Of a DNA stretch of 64,000 nt, positions 1 to 11,200 are shown piece by piece. Source of the stretch: Musa acuminata AAA Group. Its lineage: Eukaryota; Streptophyta; Magnoliopsida; Zingiberales; Musaceae. How positions within the stretch are numbered: the first letter of the stretch is position 1; every line of letters begins with the position of its first letter. The position numbers and the translations under genes were made by a program. The DNA is taken from NCBI RefSeq assembly GCF_036884655.1, contig NC_088359.1, forward strand, positions 14,427,501-14,491,500. Reading direction: 5' to 3'. The notes beneath the pieces are model-generated. The model had not been told where the DNA came from, searched no databases, and worked only from the letters and a program-made list of their open reading frames with translations.

Positions 1-2581
1 GCCAGGCTACTCGTTTTAGTTGTATTCTTTATGACTATAGTAGTAGTCGGTGTATTCTTTATTAATAGATCGGATTAGCCCACTCGTATAGAAGCCTTGT
101 TAGGCAGCAGTGAAAGTATGAAGTGCAATAGAGATAGAACTTAACTAATCAATTGAAGAAAGAGAAACAGTAGCTTGAGTTGAAAAGCAAGAGTTGCTTC
201 CGGGGTGTATTGGACTGTGGTAGGAAGCAAAGCAAGAATACGAGTAAGGAATATTCTACTAATATACACAGGCGTAGCAGGCTTATAGTTCGTAGCAGGG
301 CGCGGATAGCCAGTATTTTCAGTTGGAAAGTAAGGTTTAGGTCCAGCAGTGGAAGTAGATAAGTAAGCCTTATTTATTGTATTAAAAGAAATCAAAGAGA
401 GAATGAAACATAGGAATAAGAAGTAAGCTCAATTCTGATATGCTCTTGTCGAAGTCCTGTTATCGGTGGTTCCATTGTGCATCGTCCTAGGACGAAGGTA
501 TGGGCAACTGGCCACGGAGGTACTTATTATATTCAACAGTAACGTAATAGAGAAATGTGTGTTCTTAAATAAGTATGGTAATCAGAACCATATTTACGAA
601 GCCGAGAGGATACAGTAGAAAGGTAGTCAGCAACAAGTTAAGTAACAATAGATTCAAATAACAGAATTCCACTCGTAAGTAAGTATCAGCAGAAGCAAGA
701 GAATCAGTTTCAAGATCTTTAGTAGGAACAGGCTCATAGGCAGTGAAGCCCAACTCACTACCGCCCTAAACACAGGACAGGACAGGACAGCTTCTCTCTA
801 GTCTAGGTTAAATCTACTTATAGGCTGAAACACCTGTAGAAAGAAGTAACACCAACAACTGATGTGATGAACCCTGCTGTCAACTAATTCCATTCAATTA
901 TTCCATGAAGCAAGGTAGGTGAACTTGGTCTTCAAGTCATATAGCTCAGCCTGAAAGAGATGTCAATTAGTCTGTGGATGCTTCCCGCAAGTGTCTCATC
1001 GCGCCTACTCTGCTCGGCAAGGTAAGTTTAGAAATAGAATCCGTGTGTGTGTTCCTACTTAATGGCGTGTTCCTACTTAATGGATGGGCTTGATGGCCTC
1101 GTACCAAAGCTTGTTATCGCAAGTTCCATCCTAGTGAAAGTATAGTTTACATTGGTTTCTTACGGTCAGTAAGGGCGGGCTAATAGGCGGGGAGGTTCGA
1201 CTTTAGGGCATACAAACTCTCAATACAAGAAAAGATCCAGTAATGTCAGACTCAATCTAAGCAGAAACCCCCTACCGCTACAATTAGAACTTTACATATA
1301 TATTAATAGTGAGAATTGTTGCGTAGGAGCGTAAGAATAACCTCTGTGAGCAGGGAAGGCCAGAGCGAAACTCGTAAGTAAGGATCGATGGTGGTTAAAG
1401 AAGCTGAGAGGCGGGAGTCGTAGTCTTTCCAGGGGGTTGTTTTGAGCTAGAGTTGGTCGTTAGGGACCTTCCTCATCAGTACAAGAATCCATACTTTATT
1501 AAACGCACACAGGTAAGGGGCGGGCCTTAGCTCGCTTGCTTATTGACTTTCGAGCAGAGGAATCAGAATAAGGGAATATAGAATCCGACTACTGCTTTTC
1601 CTCCTTTAACTTATAACTTTGACTTCACTACTGGTAGCTAACTCTTGCTTGACTTTCTTTTGAAACTTATACTGATGCTAATAATAATTGAGCTACTACT
1701 GGCAAGGACCGAACAGGTGCTATGATAGAACCCAACTGCTGGTAACAAGAATTGATTACTACCTGCTAAGACTTTTGAATCACTGTTAGCAAGGCTTTCA
1801 CAACAAATAGGGAAGTTACACTCACCCTGACTTTCAGTTTATAGCTGCTGAACCGGCTCTCAACACCGTATCCATGCTTTGATTCTAACTATCCTGATTG
1901 ACTCTTGCTTTGAGTCTACATATCCCCTGCACCTAATTCTCTGACTTGCTAGGGGGCTGATCTGCAACTTCGCCTACACCCTATTAGTAAGTCCGTCTTT
2001 CCTGTAACTCAGACTTACCTTACTGTATATAAGGCTTACTATCCAACCGAACGAACTAAGTCTCACTTTCCTAGCTAACAAACTCAAACGACCGATCTGG
2101 TTTCTTCTGTTATACTAGTACAGTCCACCCTACCTCTGACTTTACTTTACTGAGACCTATGAGCCTTCCACCTGGTCTTGCAATCCATATCTCCTTGATC
2201 TCCGCCTGCCCACTCCTTGTACGGGTAATAAGAATCAGAATAGTACTTAATAGGAAGGTAATAAGAATCAGAATAGTACTTAATAGGAAGGTAATAAGAA
2301 TCAGAATAGTACCTAATAGGTGAGTATCCGAATAGCAATAATAGTATAGGAAGTGAACTACAGGTAACAAGGGTCGATGTAATTGAGCTACTGATAATGT
2401 CCCGTAAGTAGAAAACTGCTGATCTAGCATCTTGCCCTGGTGTAGAGTCTTGCTTGACTTTCTATAGTTCTTTAACTCAACAGAGGGTACCCATTGTCTA
2501 TACCATGCAAACCCACAATTGATGCTTTAACTGGAAACTTGGAATTCCGCTCAGTAGCAACAGGCTTAAACCAGGATCGAG
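1..2581. other. Non-coding spacer, unassigned
   Basis: No gene is visible here. All frames are closed by frequent stops and the longest open frames are under 110 codons. The DNA is built from recurring short words (AGTAG, GTAAG, CTTACT, GAATTGAACTC) that also appear in the other spacers of this window. The 26-bp word at 486-511 recurs exactly at 30031-30056. The style resembles plant mitochondrial intergenic DNA, but no mitochondrial gene or tRNA was recognised. Confidence 0.5.
2225..2322. repeat. 33-bp tandem repeat, three copies
   Basis: Three head-to-tail copies of a 33-bp unit begin at 2225, 2258 and 2291, each starting GTAATAAGAATCAGAATAGT. Copies are nearly identical; the last has ACCTAA in place of ACTTAA. 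Because 33 is a multiple of three, the array opens a short false minus-strand frame. Confidence 0.9.
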
Positions 2582-2586
2582 CCCGG
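2582..2586. repeat. Left target-site duplication of element A (CCCGG)
   Basis: CCCGG stands directly before the TG terminus of the left LTR at 2587. The same five bases follow the right LTR at 23126-23130. This defines element A as one insertion of about 20.5 kb that has itself been invaded. Confidence 0.9.
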
Positions 2587-3181
2587 TGATAGGGATATAA
2601 AGAGGAATAACCTTTGTATATGAACAAATACTAGAAGACCATAATACACAGCGGAATTAAATAGAAATACAATCAAACAGAACACCAAGATATACGTGGA
2701 AAACCCCTTCAATGTGAAGGGTAAAAACCATGGGACAAACTAGAGATAATCCACTATGAGAATAATGAATATACAAATCTCAATCTCTTGCCCAAAACCC
2801 TAGCAACAACCACAAGAGAATAACTGGGATACAAGGATCACGTCACTGCCCACAATATCTAAAATCTCCCCAAGTAATCACAGCAAGAGTCTACTGTAGA
2901 TTTAATCTAACCTGAGATGAGAACACTGCTAGATGATTGAGAACAGTCTCTCTGCGTTGTCCTTGTCTTCTTCCCTTTCTTCTCTTCCTTTTCTGCCTTG
3001 TTCTCCTTCTTCTCTTTGTTGCTACGAGGATGTCAACGTTGCTGCCTTTTTCTGCCTCTTTTCTGCGTCTAAAACGCAGCCACCACACCCCCCTAATCTT
3101 AATTAGGGTTAGGTTAAGAGGGGGTGTGGGCTGTGGGCTGCCCTAGCCCACATGGGCTGAATATGGGCTATCAACTCAACA
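2587..3181 (-). repeat. 3' LTR of element A
   Basis: On the element strand it starts TGTTGAGTTGATAGCCC and ends in CA (595 bp). It matches 22525-23125 closely. It differs by an extra CTGTGGGCTG-type duplication near 3130 and by the lack of a short duplication present in the other LTR near 22980. Confidence 0.92.
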
Positions 3182-3195
3182 ACCTCCCCCTTTAG
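3182..3195 (-). promoter_or_regulatory. Polypurine tract of element A
   Basis: On the minus strand this reads as a purine run (AAAGGGGGAGGT) directly abutting the TG end of the 3' LTR. This is the expected site for plus-strand DNA priming in LTR retrotransposons. Confidence 0.85.
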
Positions 3196-3223
3196 CCCAT
3201 AAGGGAGGCTGTCCCATGACTCC

Positions 3224-4978
3224 TCAATGTGAAGCCATGCCGACCAGCTGTCGGCATATCTCCTGTCTTTCTTTTGGTAAGGTCTTCGTCAACATGTCTG
3301 CTCCGTTGTCATCTGTATGAATTTTCTGAAGCTGCAACTACTTCTCTTCAAATACATTTCGAATCCAATGGTATCTGACATCTATATGCTTTGACTTGGA
3401 ATGAAACATTGGGTTCTTACACAAATGGATGGCACTCTGGTTGTCACAATGCACCACATAATTTTTCTGTTTCAACCCCAATTCTTGTAAGAATTCTTTC
3501 ATCCATAACATTTCTTTGCATACCTCTATAGCAGCAATATATTCTGCTTCTGTGGTGGAGAGAGCAATACACCTTTGCAACCTGGATTGCCATGACACAG
3601 CTCCCCCTGCAAAAGTAAGTACATAACCTGAAGTAGACTTTCTCGTATCTATATCTCTTGCCATATATGCATATGTGTAACCTGTCAACACATGTGGTCC
3701 ACCTCCAAAGCTTAAACAAACCTTAGAGCTCCCTCTAAGATATCTAAAAATCCACTTCACTGCTGCCCAATGCTCTTTGCCTAGATTTGCAAGAAATCTG
3801 CTAGTAACACACACTGCATATGCGATGTCTGGCCTCGTACATACCATTGCATACATTGAACTTCCAACTACTGAAGCATAAGGAACCTTTTGCATTTTCT
3901 CCTTCTCCTCATCACTTGACGGACTCTGTTCTGAGCACAACTTGAAGTGACGTACAAGAGGAGAACCAACTGGTTTTGCGTTGCTCATACTGAATCTTTC
4001 CAATACCTTCTCGATGTATTTCTCCTGTGACAACCAAATCTTCTTTTTTTTTTTGTCACGGGAAATCTGCATGCCTAGTATTTGCTTTGCTGGCCCCATG
4101 TCCTTCATTGCAAAAGACTCACTCAGTTCCTTCTTCAACCTGTCAATTTTAGACATATCTTTCCCAAGAATAAGCATGTCATCAACATAAAGTAAGAGAA
4201 TAATAAAATCCTCACCAAACCATTTGATGTACACACAATGATCTGAAGCCGTTCTTTTGTATCCATTTTCTATCATAAATGAATCAAACTTTCTGTACCA
4301 CTGTCTTGGAGCTTACTTTAGCCCATACAAGCTCTTCTTCAACTTGAAGCCTTCTGGTTGCTCCATATAAATTTTCTCCTCCAAATCACCATGAAGGAAA
4401 GTTGTCTTCACATCTAACTGCTCAACCTCCAAGTCTTGGCTAGCAGCAATACCAAGAGCAACACGAATAGAAGACATTTTAACAACAGGAGAGAAAATCT
4501 CTTCAAAGTCAATACCTTTCTTTTGACCAAAGCCTTTCACAACCAATCTAGCTTTGTACTTTGGTTGAGAACAATATTCTTGAGTCTTCAACCTAAAAAC
4601 CCACTTGTTCTTCAAAGCCTTCATTCCATTTGGTAGCAGCATCAAATCATAAGTGTGGTTCTTCTGAAGAGCATCCATCTCTTTCTGCATAGCAACTAAT
4701 CACTTCTCTTTCTACTCACTCTCAACTGCTTCCTGGTAACTCTCTGGTTCACCTGCATCAGTAAGCATCACATACTCATCTGTAGAGTATCTTCTGGAAA
4801 GTTGACGTTGTCTAGAATATCTTCTCAACTGAGGTTCTGTTGGAACTTGCTCTCCTATTTCTTCTTGCTCAACATGTCCTGCAGGTAAATCAACATCAGG
4901 CTCTACACTATTTTCCTGCACATCTCCCCCATCACCCTGATATACTAGAGGAATAACTGGGTCAAAATCTACTAATCC
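3224..4978 (-). pseudogene. Element A polyprotein, C-terminal half: linker, reverse transcriptase, RNase H
   Basis: This is the 3' half of a Copia gag-pol frame. Reading leftward, an acidic linker ends in a conserved stretch with EYVMLTDAGEPESYQEA. It is followed by the RT domain with the KARLVVKGF and QLDVKTTFLHGD blocks and the catalytic LLLYVDDMLI motif near 4175, then RNase H with TTEAEYIAA near 3550. The frame stays constant over the whole segment and ends at a natural TGA at 3224-3226. Four internal stops interrupt it: 3338-3340, 4313-4315, 4700-4702 and 4712-4714. Alignment to relatives indicates CAG, CAA, TGG and CAG as the ancestral codons. The segment begins abruptly at the left TSD of element B, so the integrase is not upstream where it should be. 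Confidence 0.9.
4974..4978. repeat. Left target-site duplication of element B (AATCC)
   Basis: AATCC precedes the LTR terminus TGCTAGTCAT at 4979 and is repeated at 13641-13645 after the second LTR. In element A these bases are part of the coding frame. Confidence 0.9.
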
Positions 4979-6467
4979 TGCTAGTCATAGGTGCCCAGCA
5001 AGCCAATCACGTGAGTGATGGCACATGTGACTTGATACAGAATCTTTTTGCTTATTATATTTTGGCGTATATCACTTTATAACTATTGCATAAATGCATA
5101 CATATATTGTGATGTCCTTGGATTTGTGCAATGGGAATCGGATCGTGATGAGATCACGATAATGAGATCGATTCACCTTTAAACACATATCCTAAATAAT
5201 CCCAGTCATAGGTTACTCGAGAGGGACATCGTGATAACCGGATAGACTGGTGTGCTGTATACCCGTCCATATGATGGATGCAGCTGGTCTCATAGCTGCT
5301 CGTGTAGGGACACTAGGGATACAGTATAAGTGCTTATTGGAGAATGAGTTCACTGATTGATCCGATTACAGAATGCTGGATGGTTGATGATGCCTTATTG
5401 TCAGACAGCGATTCTGTAGTCCTAGTGGTGTATCTGGTCCTTAGACTTGAGACACCAAGGATGTCCTGTATGAGTGCTCCACTCTTTGATACCAGACTTA
5501 TAGGTTTGGCTGTCCCAGATCTAGTACAACTAGTCACTGGGAGTGGTAGTCGACCTTACGAGGGCTATTGAGTGTTGATAGAGGATCATCCACTCTCGGC
5601 GTCATGAGAGGAATATCCCATGTGTTCTTGCTCAGACAAATCCCTAGCCAGGGTCATTCGGGTTGAGAGAGAAAGAGTTCTCCGGGAGAATCCGATTAGA
5701 GCGAGACTCGAGTAGAAACCGTATGGGTCTGACAACACCATGCTCGATATACGGTCTCTGGGATATTAGATGGATGAGGGATTATAGGTACACGGTAACT
5801 GAGGATAGACAGGTCCAATGGATTGGATTCCCCTGTATCGTCTGGGGACTACGGCGTAGTGGCCTAGTACGTCCGTAGTCGATGAGTCAAGTGAATTATT
5901 ACAGAGATAATAATTCACTGAGTTAGAAGGAGTTTTGACGGGTATGACTCACGGCCAGCTCGATATTGGGCCTAGAGGGTCACACACATATGGTAGGTAT
6001 TGCGATGAGTAGAGGTTCGGATATGAGATATCTGACGGAGCACTTGTCTTATTGGATGTAGATCCAATACCCACTAGGGGAGGACCCATTAGGGTTTGAC
6101 AGGGGACCTCTATAAATAGGAGGGATTCAAAGTCTCATAGGCTAGAGTCTTTGCTTGCCTTTCCTATTCTCCTCTTCCTCTCCACCTCAGAGCAGGCCTG
6201 GAGTCTTGAGGAGCGTCGTCGCAACCCTGCTATGTGGATCACCGCAAGAGAGGAGGACGCTTGTCCTCCTTCACCCTCTCCTAAGGATCTGCAGGGAAAC
6301 AGGGATATACGATCTCCCTAGGTAACACAATCTATACGCAGTTTCATGTTTCGCGGATTTTTGCGCACCAATCTTCGCACGACGACGAACATCTTTTTGG
6401 GAATCGGGGATTTTGTTTTCTTGTTCTTCCGCTGCGCATGTGATGTCGCCCCCAAGATTTCCCAATA
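4979..6467 (+). repeat. 5' LTR of element B
   Basis: 1489 bp, starting TGCTAGTCAT. It ends CCCAATA where the other LTR has CCCAACA, so the terminal CA has changed to TA. It carries a perfect 8-bp hairpin (ATCGTGAT-GAG-ATCACGAT) at 5142-5160 that is also present in the 3' LTR, and a TATA box at 6111-6118. Confidence 0.92.
6111..6118 (+). promoter_or_regulatory. TATA box of element B 5' LTR
   Basis: TATAAATA stands in a CCTCTATAAATAGGAGG context, typical of plant LTR promoters. Transcription would be expected to start about 30 bp downstream. The copy in the 3' LTR is at 13284-13291. Confidence 0.7.
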
Positions 6468-6468
6468 G

Positions 6469-6480
6469 TGGTATCAGAGC
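6469..6480 (+). promoter_or_regulatory. Primer-binding site of element B
   Basis: TGGTATCAGAGC, complementary to the 3' end of initiator tRNA-Met, one base after the LTR end. This is the usual minus-strand primer site in plant Copia elements. Confidence 0.9.
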
Positions 6481-6536
6481 TAGGTTGTTCGTGCGAATGA
6501 TTGGTTTTGAACTGCGTGTATTGTGTTTAGTAAGAA

Positions 6537-6550
6537 TTTTGACGTCAAAA
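6537..6550. promoter_or_regulatory. 14-bp perfect palindrome in element B leader
   Basis: TTTTGACGTCAAAA, about 55 bases after the primer-binding site. A self-complementary sequence at this place could act in genomic RNA dimerisation, or could be a chance ACGT-core promoter motif. The function is inference. Confidence 0.45.
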
Positions 6551-7767
6551 TCGTTGACGCAAAAGCGAGAAAGGGCAGCAACAATTGCTGCCCTCGATCT
6601 ACGTGCCTGAAGCGCAGCCGAAGGCGGGCAGCACAGGGGCTGCGTCTGCAGCAACCGGCCGGCGGCCTGCTTGCAGCGGGATTGCGTCCGGCGGGGCTGG
6701 CAGCCCGCGGGCAGAGGCGCCTGCGGCCGCTTCTCCCGCGGGGTGAGGCGCCGCAGGGCCACGACGCTTGTCGTCGCTGCTCCCGCGGGCGAAACCCTCC
6801 CCCCCACAGGGGTGGTCGCCCGGCGGGACAGCACCCCCTGCGGAGGCAGCGGCGCCCGAAGGGGGCGCCCACCCGCAGCGGCAGTGCCGCCAGCGGGCGT
6901 GCCGCTTGCAGGCGAGGGCAGTGCCCTCATTCGCCGCACAGGCCGCCGCCGATAGGGTGGCGGCGGCGGCACCAGCGAAAAGGGGAAAGGGCATTAGGGT
7001 TTTCTGGGCAAAAGATAGTTTTGCCCCTCGGAATTTGAGAAATTCCAGTTTCTGTCTTTTGTCCAAATTACGAAAATACCCCTATAAATTCAGAAATTCC
7101 CTACATGTCCCTGATTTTAGAAAATATTAATTAATTAAAAGGTTTAGTTGATTATTATTTTTATTATTATCTAGTAGTCCTACATGATGATGATTATTTA
7201 TACATGTGATGTATGATGTGTGGACGGATGATCATGGATCGTGTGATGTGTGTACTTGTGATTATTATTATTGAGGTCTGCGAGCCTCCATTATATTTCT
7301 CGTTTATTGTCGGGCCTGCGTGCCTATGATTAAGTTGTAATCACATGAGGAGGCGCAGCGGGAGCGTGGATGCGATAACGGGACCCACGAGACGGACGAT
7401 CGCGATGCATGAAGATGCATCAAGATGTCGACGGAACGGATGAGGACGAGATGGACGATCACAGGGCATGGAGATGCACCGTTGCACACATAGATCTTGA
7501 TGTGAGTGATTAGGCCTACCGGCTCGGGCCTAATCACATTAGGTTGTGGTCCATGATCATCTAGTGTGATTGCTTATACACATACTAGATATGTATATAT
7601 ATTTGCATGCGATGTAGATATATATTAAATATGTATATGTGTGACATGTCATATTAGGAGACCAAATCATAGAAACATCTCTCGATAATATTAAGTCGGT
7701 AAACGTGAGGCAATTAGATTGACCCACGTGGCCTTCCATCGTTATGAGTAGGAACCGATTCCCGGTG

Positions 7768-8080
7768 TAGGTTGAGTTGGTCGAGTCCCTCGAGACTCAC
7801 CTATATCGTGATTCGCTATCTTGCTTACGACATAGAGATGTCACCGGTGACCTGAGGGCATGGTATACTTGGTCGAGTCCCTCGAGGGTATATCATCAAA
7901 TCAGACTCATCTTGTAACGAAGGTGTTGACTTAACCGAGCATCATGGTTGGTCGAGTCCCTCGAGGCCATGGTGATTCGGAGGCCGAACAGGACGGGAAT
8001 CACAAGGAGTTGTGATGGGCAAGAGTTGCCTACCTTTTAGGCTTAGTGTGATTGGTCGAGTCCCTCGAGGTTACACTAAG
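7768..8080 (+). ncRNA. Four structured hairpins with an identical 18-nt core
   Basis: The core TTGGTCGAGTCCCTCGAG occurs exactly at 7777-7794, 7869-7886, 7948-7965 and 8052-8069. Within it TCGAG and CTCGA pair around a TCC loop. Each core is flanked by arms that differ from copy to copy but are complementary: TAGGTTGAG with CTCACCTA (7768-7803), ATGGTATAC with GTATATCAT (7860-7896), CATGG with CCATG plus outer pairs (7941-7976), and CTTAGTGT with ACACTAAG (8042-8080). Conserved core with covarying stems points to selection for RNA structure. It is not an independent gene; it would be part of the retrotransposon transcript. The function is unknown. Confidence 0.65.
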
Positions 8081-8265
8081 ACGCTGATTGGATCCTGATC
8101 CCCACTAGAAGTCTGCCGGAGACTTCCGTTTCACGTGCTGAGGGTGTCGCGTGACTCGTTAGTAAAATAGTGGGAGCATATTAAGATAGAAGTCCATATC
8201 TTGATAGTTTATTTCTTGCAAAATCTGCATGTTATTCATTTCTGCTGCATCTTTATTTTCAGAAA

Positions 8266-11200
8266 ATGTCGCTTTCAAATCCCTTACGTGGCATACTTGA
8301 TGTCAACCGCCTCACTGGTCCAAATTATACGGATTGGCTCCGTAACTTGAGAATTGTTCTCACAGTGGAGAAAATCATGTACGTCCTTGATTCAGTGATG
8401 CCTACGCCCGAAGAAGGGGCAAACGAGGATGAGATCGCTCGCTAGGTGAAGTACATTGATGACTCCACTCTTGCTCAGTGCTATATGTTGGGCTCTATGA
8501 CTCCTGAGTTACAGAGACAACATGAAAAGATGGATGCCAGATCCATTCTCCTACATGTTCGTAAATTGTTTGAGGAACAAGGAAGGATTCAATGATATGA
8601 GAGCCTTTTCCGCGCTAGGATGACTGAGGGGACACCGGTTCAGAACTATGTCCTAAAGATGATTGAGTGGATAGAGAAACTCACAGTCTAGGAATGGTCC
8701 TAGAGGATAACTTGTGTGTGGACATTGTGCTTCAGTCCCTACCAGATTCCTTTTCACAGTTCATAATGAATTTTAATATGAACAAGCTTGAGGTGACTCT
8801 CCCAGAGCTCCTCAGTATATTAAGGGAGGCAAAGAGTACTATTAAGAAAGAGAAGCCAGTTCTCTACACTGGTGAGACTAGAAAGAAAAGGAAAGTAGAA
8901 AGGTCCCTTAAGAAGGGAAAGGGCAAAGGCAGACCAGGTAAAGCAAAAGTTGCTAAGAAAGACCCAGTAAAGGACAAAGGTCAATGCTTCCACTGTGGTA
9001 AAGATGGGCACTAGAAGAGGAACTGCAAAGAGTACCTTGCAGAAAGGGCAAAACAAAAGCTTGATGAAGCTTCAGGTACATTCATGATTAGTCTCCATTT
9101 GTCAGACTCTTATGATAACACATGGGTATTGGATACCGGTAGTGCTTATCATATATGCAATTCGTTGCAAGTTCTGGCAAGGCCTAGGAGACTAGAGAGA
9201 GGCGAGATGGACCTCAAGATGGGTAATGAAGCAAAAGTTGTTGTATTAGCTGTTGGCGAGGTCTCCCTACATCTGCCTAGTGGAGCTTTTATTGCATTAG
9301 ATGCATGTTATTTTGTTCCTTCTATTATCAAAAACATTATCTCCATTTCATGTTTAACAGTTAGTGGATATAAATTTGTTTTTGAGAACAATGGTTGTTC
9401 GATATTATTAGATGATAAGATCATCACGAAGGGAACATTGCATAATGGTTTATTTATGTTAGACACTACTCCACATATCATGAATGTAAATGTGTCTAAG
9501 AGGAAACGAGATGAAGTGAACAGTGCATACATGTGGCATTGTAGGCTAGGTCACATCCATGAAAGAAGGATTCAAAAGTTACTAAATGATGGATATCTAG
9601 ATCCATTCGACTATATGTCATATGTAACTTGCGAACCTTGCCTTCGTGGAAAACTGACCAACTCTCTATTTAGTGGAACTGGAGAGAGAGCCACTGAGTT
9701 GTTGGAACTCATACATAGTGATGTATGTGGACCCATGTCAACTCATGCCATTGGAGGTTACTCCTACTTCATTACATTTACTGATGATTTCTCAAGGTAT
9801 GGATATGTGTACTTAATGAAGTACAAGTCCGAGGCCTTTGAGAAATTCAGAGAGTATAAGAATGAGGTGGAGAACCAGACTGGAAAGAGTATCAAAACTC
9901 TTCGATCAGATCGAGGAGGTGAGTACTTAAGTACAGAGTTTACTCAGTTCCTCAAGGACCATGAGATATTATCCCAATGGACACCTCCTTATACACCTTA
10001 GCTCAATGATGTCTTTGGAAGGAGGAATCGTACGCTATTAGATATGGTACGGTCCATGATGAGTTTCGCTGACCTACCCATCTTATTCTAGGGATCTGCC
10101 TTAGAGACCGCAGCTTACCTTCTGAACAGAGTTCCAACTAAGTCGGTAGTGTCCACCATATGAGATATGGAAAGGGAAGAAGTCTGATCTTAAGGTTGTT
10201 AAGATTTGGGGTTGCCCTGCCCACATTAAAAGACACAACCCGATAAGTTAGAATCAAGGACAGAGCAATGCAAATTTGTGGGACACCCCAAGGAAACTTG
10301 TGGGTATTATTTCTATCATCTCGAGGATCAAAAGGTCTTTGTAGCTAAGAGAGTAGTGTTCCTTGAGAAGGAACACATTCTTGGCGGAGACAGTGGGAGA
10401 ATGATAGAATTGAGCGAGGTTGGAGAACCAAGCTCAAGCACCACTCTACAGCCCGAGTCTGTTCAGGTACCTAATACACAATTTTCAACTTTACGCAGGT
10501 ATGATAGAGTATCTCATCCTTCTGAGAGATATGTGGGACATATTAGAGGAGAGGATGTTGAGGATATTGATCCTCAGACCTACAAGGAGGCTATTATGAG
10601 TATAGACTCCGGGAAGTGGCAAGAAGCCATGAATTCTGAGATGGATTCTATGTACTCCAATAAGGTTTGGAACCTAGTTGATGCGCCCGAAGGTATTGTA
10701 CCCAACGGTTGCAAGTGGATCTTTAAGAAAAAGATCGGAGTAGATGGAAAGGTAGAGACCTATAAAGCAAGGCTAGTGGCTAAGGGGTATCGTCAAAGGC
10801 AAGGTGTTGACTACGACGAAACCTTCTCACCCGTAGCAATGCTAAAATCCATCAGAATTCTATTGGCTATTGCAGCACACTATGATTATGAGATCTGGCA
10901 GATGGATGTGAAAACTGCATTCCTCAATGGGAACATCGAGGAGGAGGTGTATATGATGCAACCTGAGGGATTCATGTCCAAGAACTACCCAGATAAGGTG
11001 TGTAGGTTGCTTAGATCCATTTATGGACTAAAGCAAGCTTCCCGAAGTTGGAACATAAGATTTGATGAGGCAATCAGATCTTATGACTTCGTTAAGAACG
11101 AAGATGAGTCTTGTGTATACAGAAAGGTAAGTGGGAGCGTTATCACCTTTTTGGTGTTATATGTGGATGACATCCTCATCATTGGGAATGATGTAGGAAT

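Larger units (their letters stand above)
6481..8265 (+). other. Long leader of element B between primer-binding site and gag
   Basis: This is 1.8 kb of non-coding leader. It begins with a 14-bp perfect palindrome at 6537-6550 and a 9-bp stem hairpin at 6573-6593. A very GC-rich stretch follows at about 6600-6970, then AT-rich DNA around 7130-7270. The last part, 7768-8080, holds four hairpins sharing an identical core. Open frames in the GC-rich part overlap on all six frames and look like composition effects, so I do not call a gene here. Confidence 0.75.

Noticed and set aside
3444..3719. Minus-strand open frame of 91 codons overlapping the RNase H of element A
   Set aside because: It is a shadow frame of the real Copia coding sequence.
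5334..5878. Open frames of about 70 codons in the LTRs of element B, repeated at 12507-13099
   Set aside because: They lie within LTR sequence and are conserved only because the two LTRs are copies of each other.
6268..7130. Overlapping open frames of 94-233 codons on both strands in the GC-rich leader of element B
   Set aside because: They overlap in many frames, are rich in Arg, Ala, Pro and Gly as expected from GC content, match no family and lie inside the LTR or leader of a retrotransposon.
7768..8080. CRISPR-like array (identical 18-bp repeats with spacers)
   Set aside because: Only four copies, irregular spacers of 61-86 bp, a plant retrotransposon leader context and no cas genes. 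The covarying arms point to RNA hairpins instead.
7768..8080. tRNA or Pol III gene suggested by the B-box-like GGTCGAGTCC
   Set aside because: No A box, no acceptor or anticodon arm and no T-run terminator at a sensible distance. The resemblance is 9 of 11 positions only.
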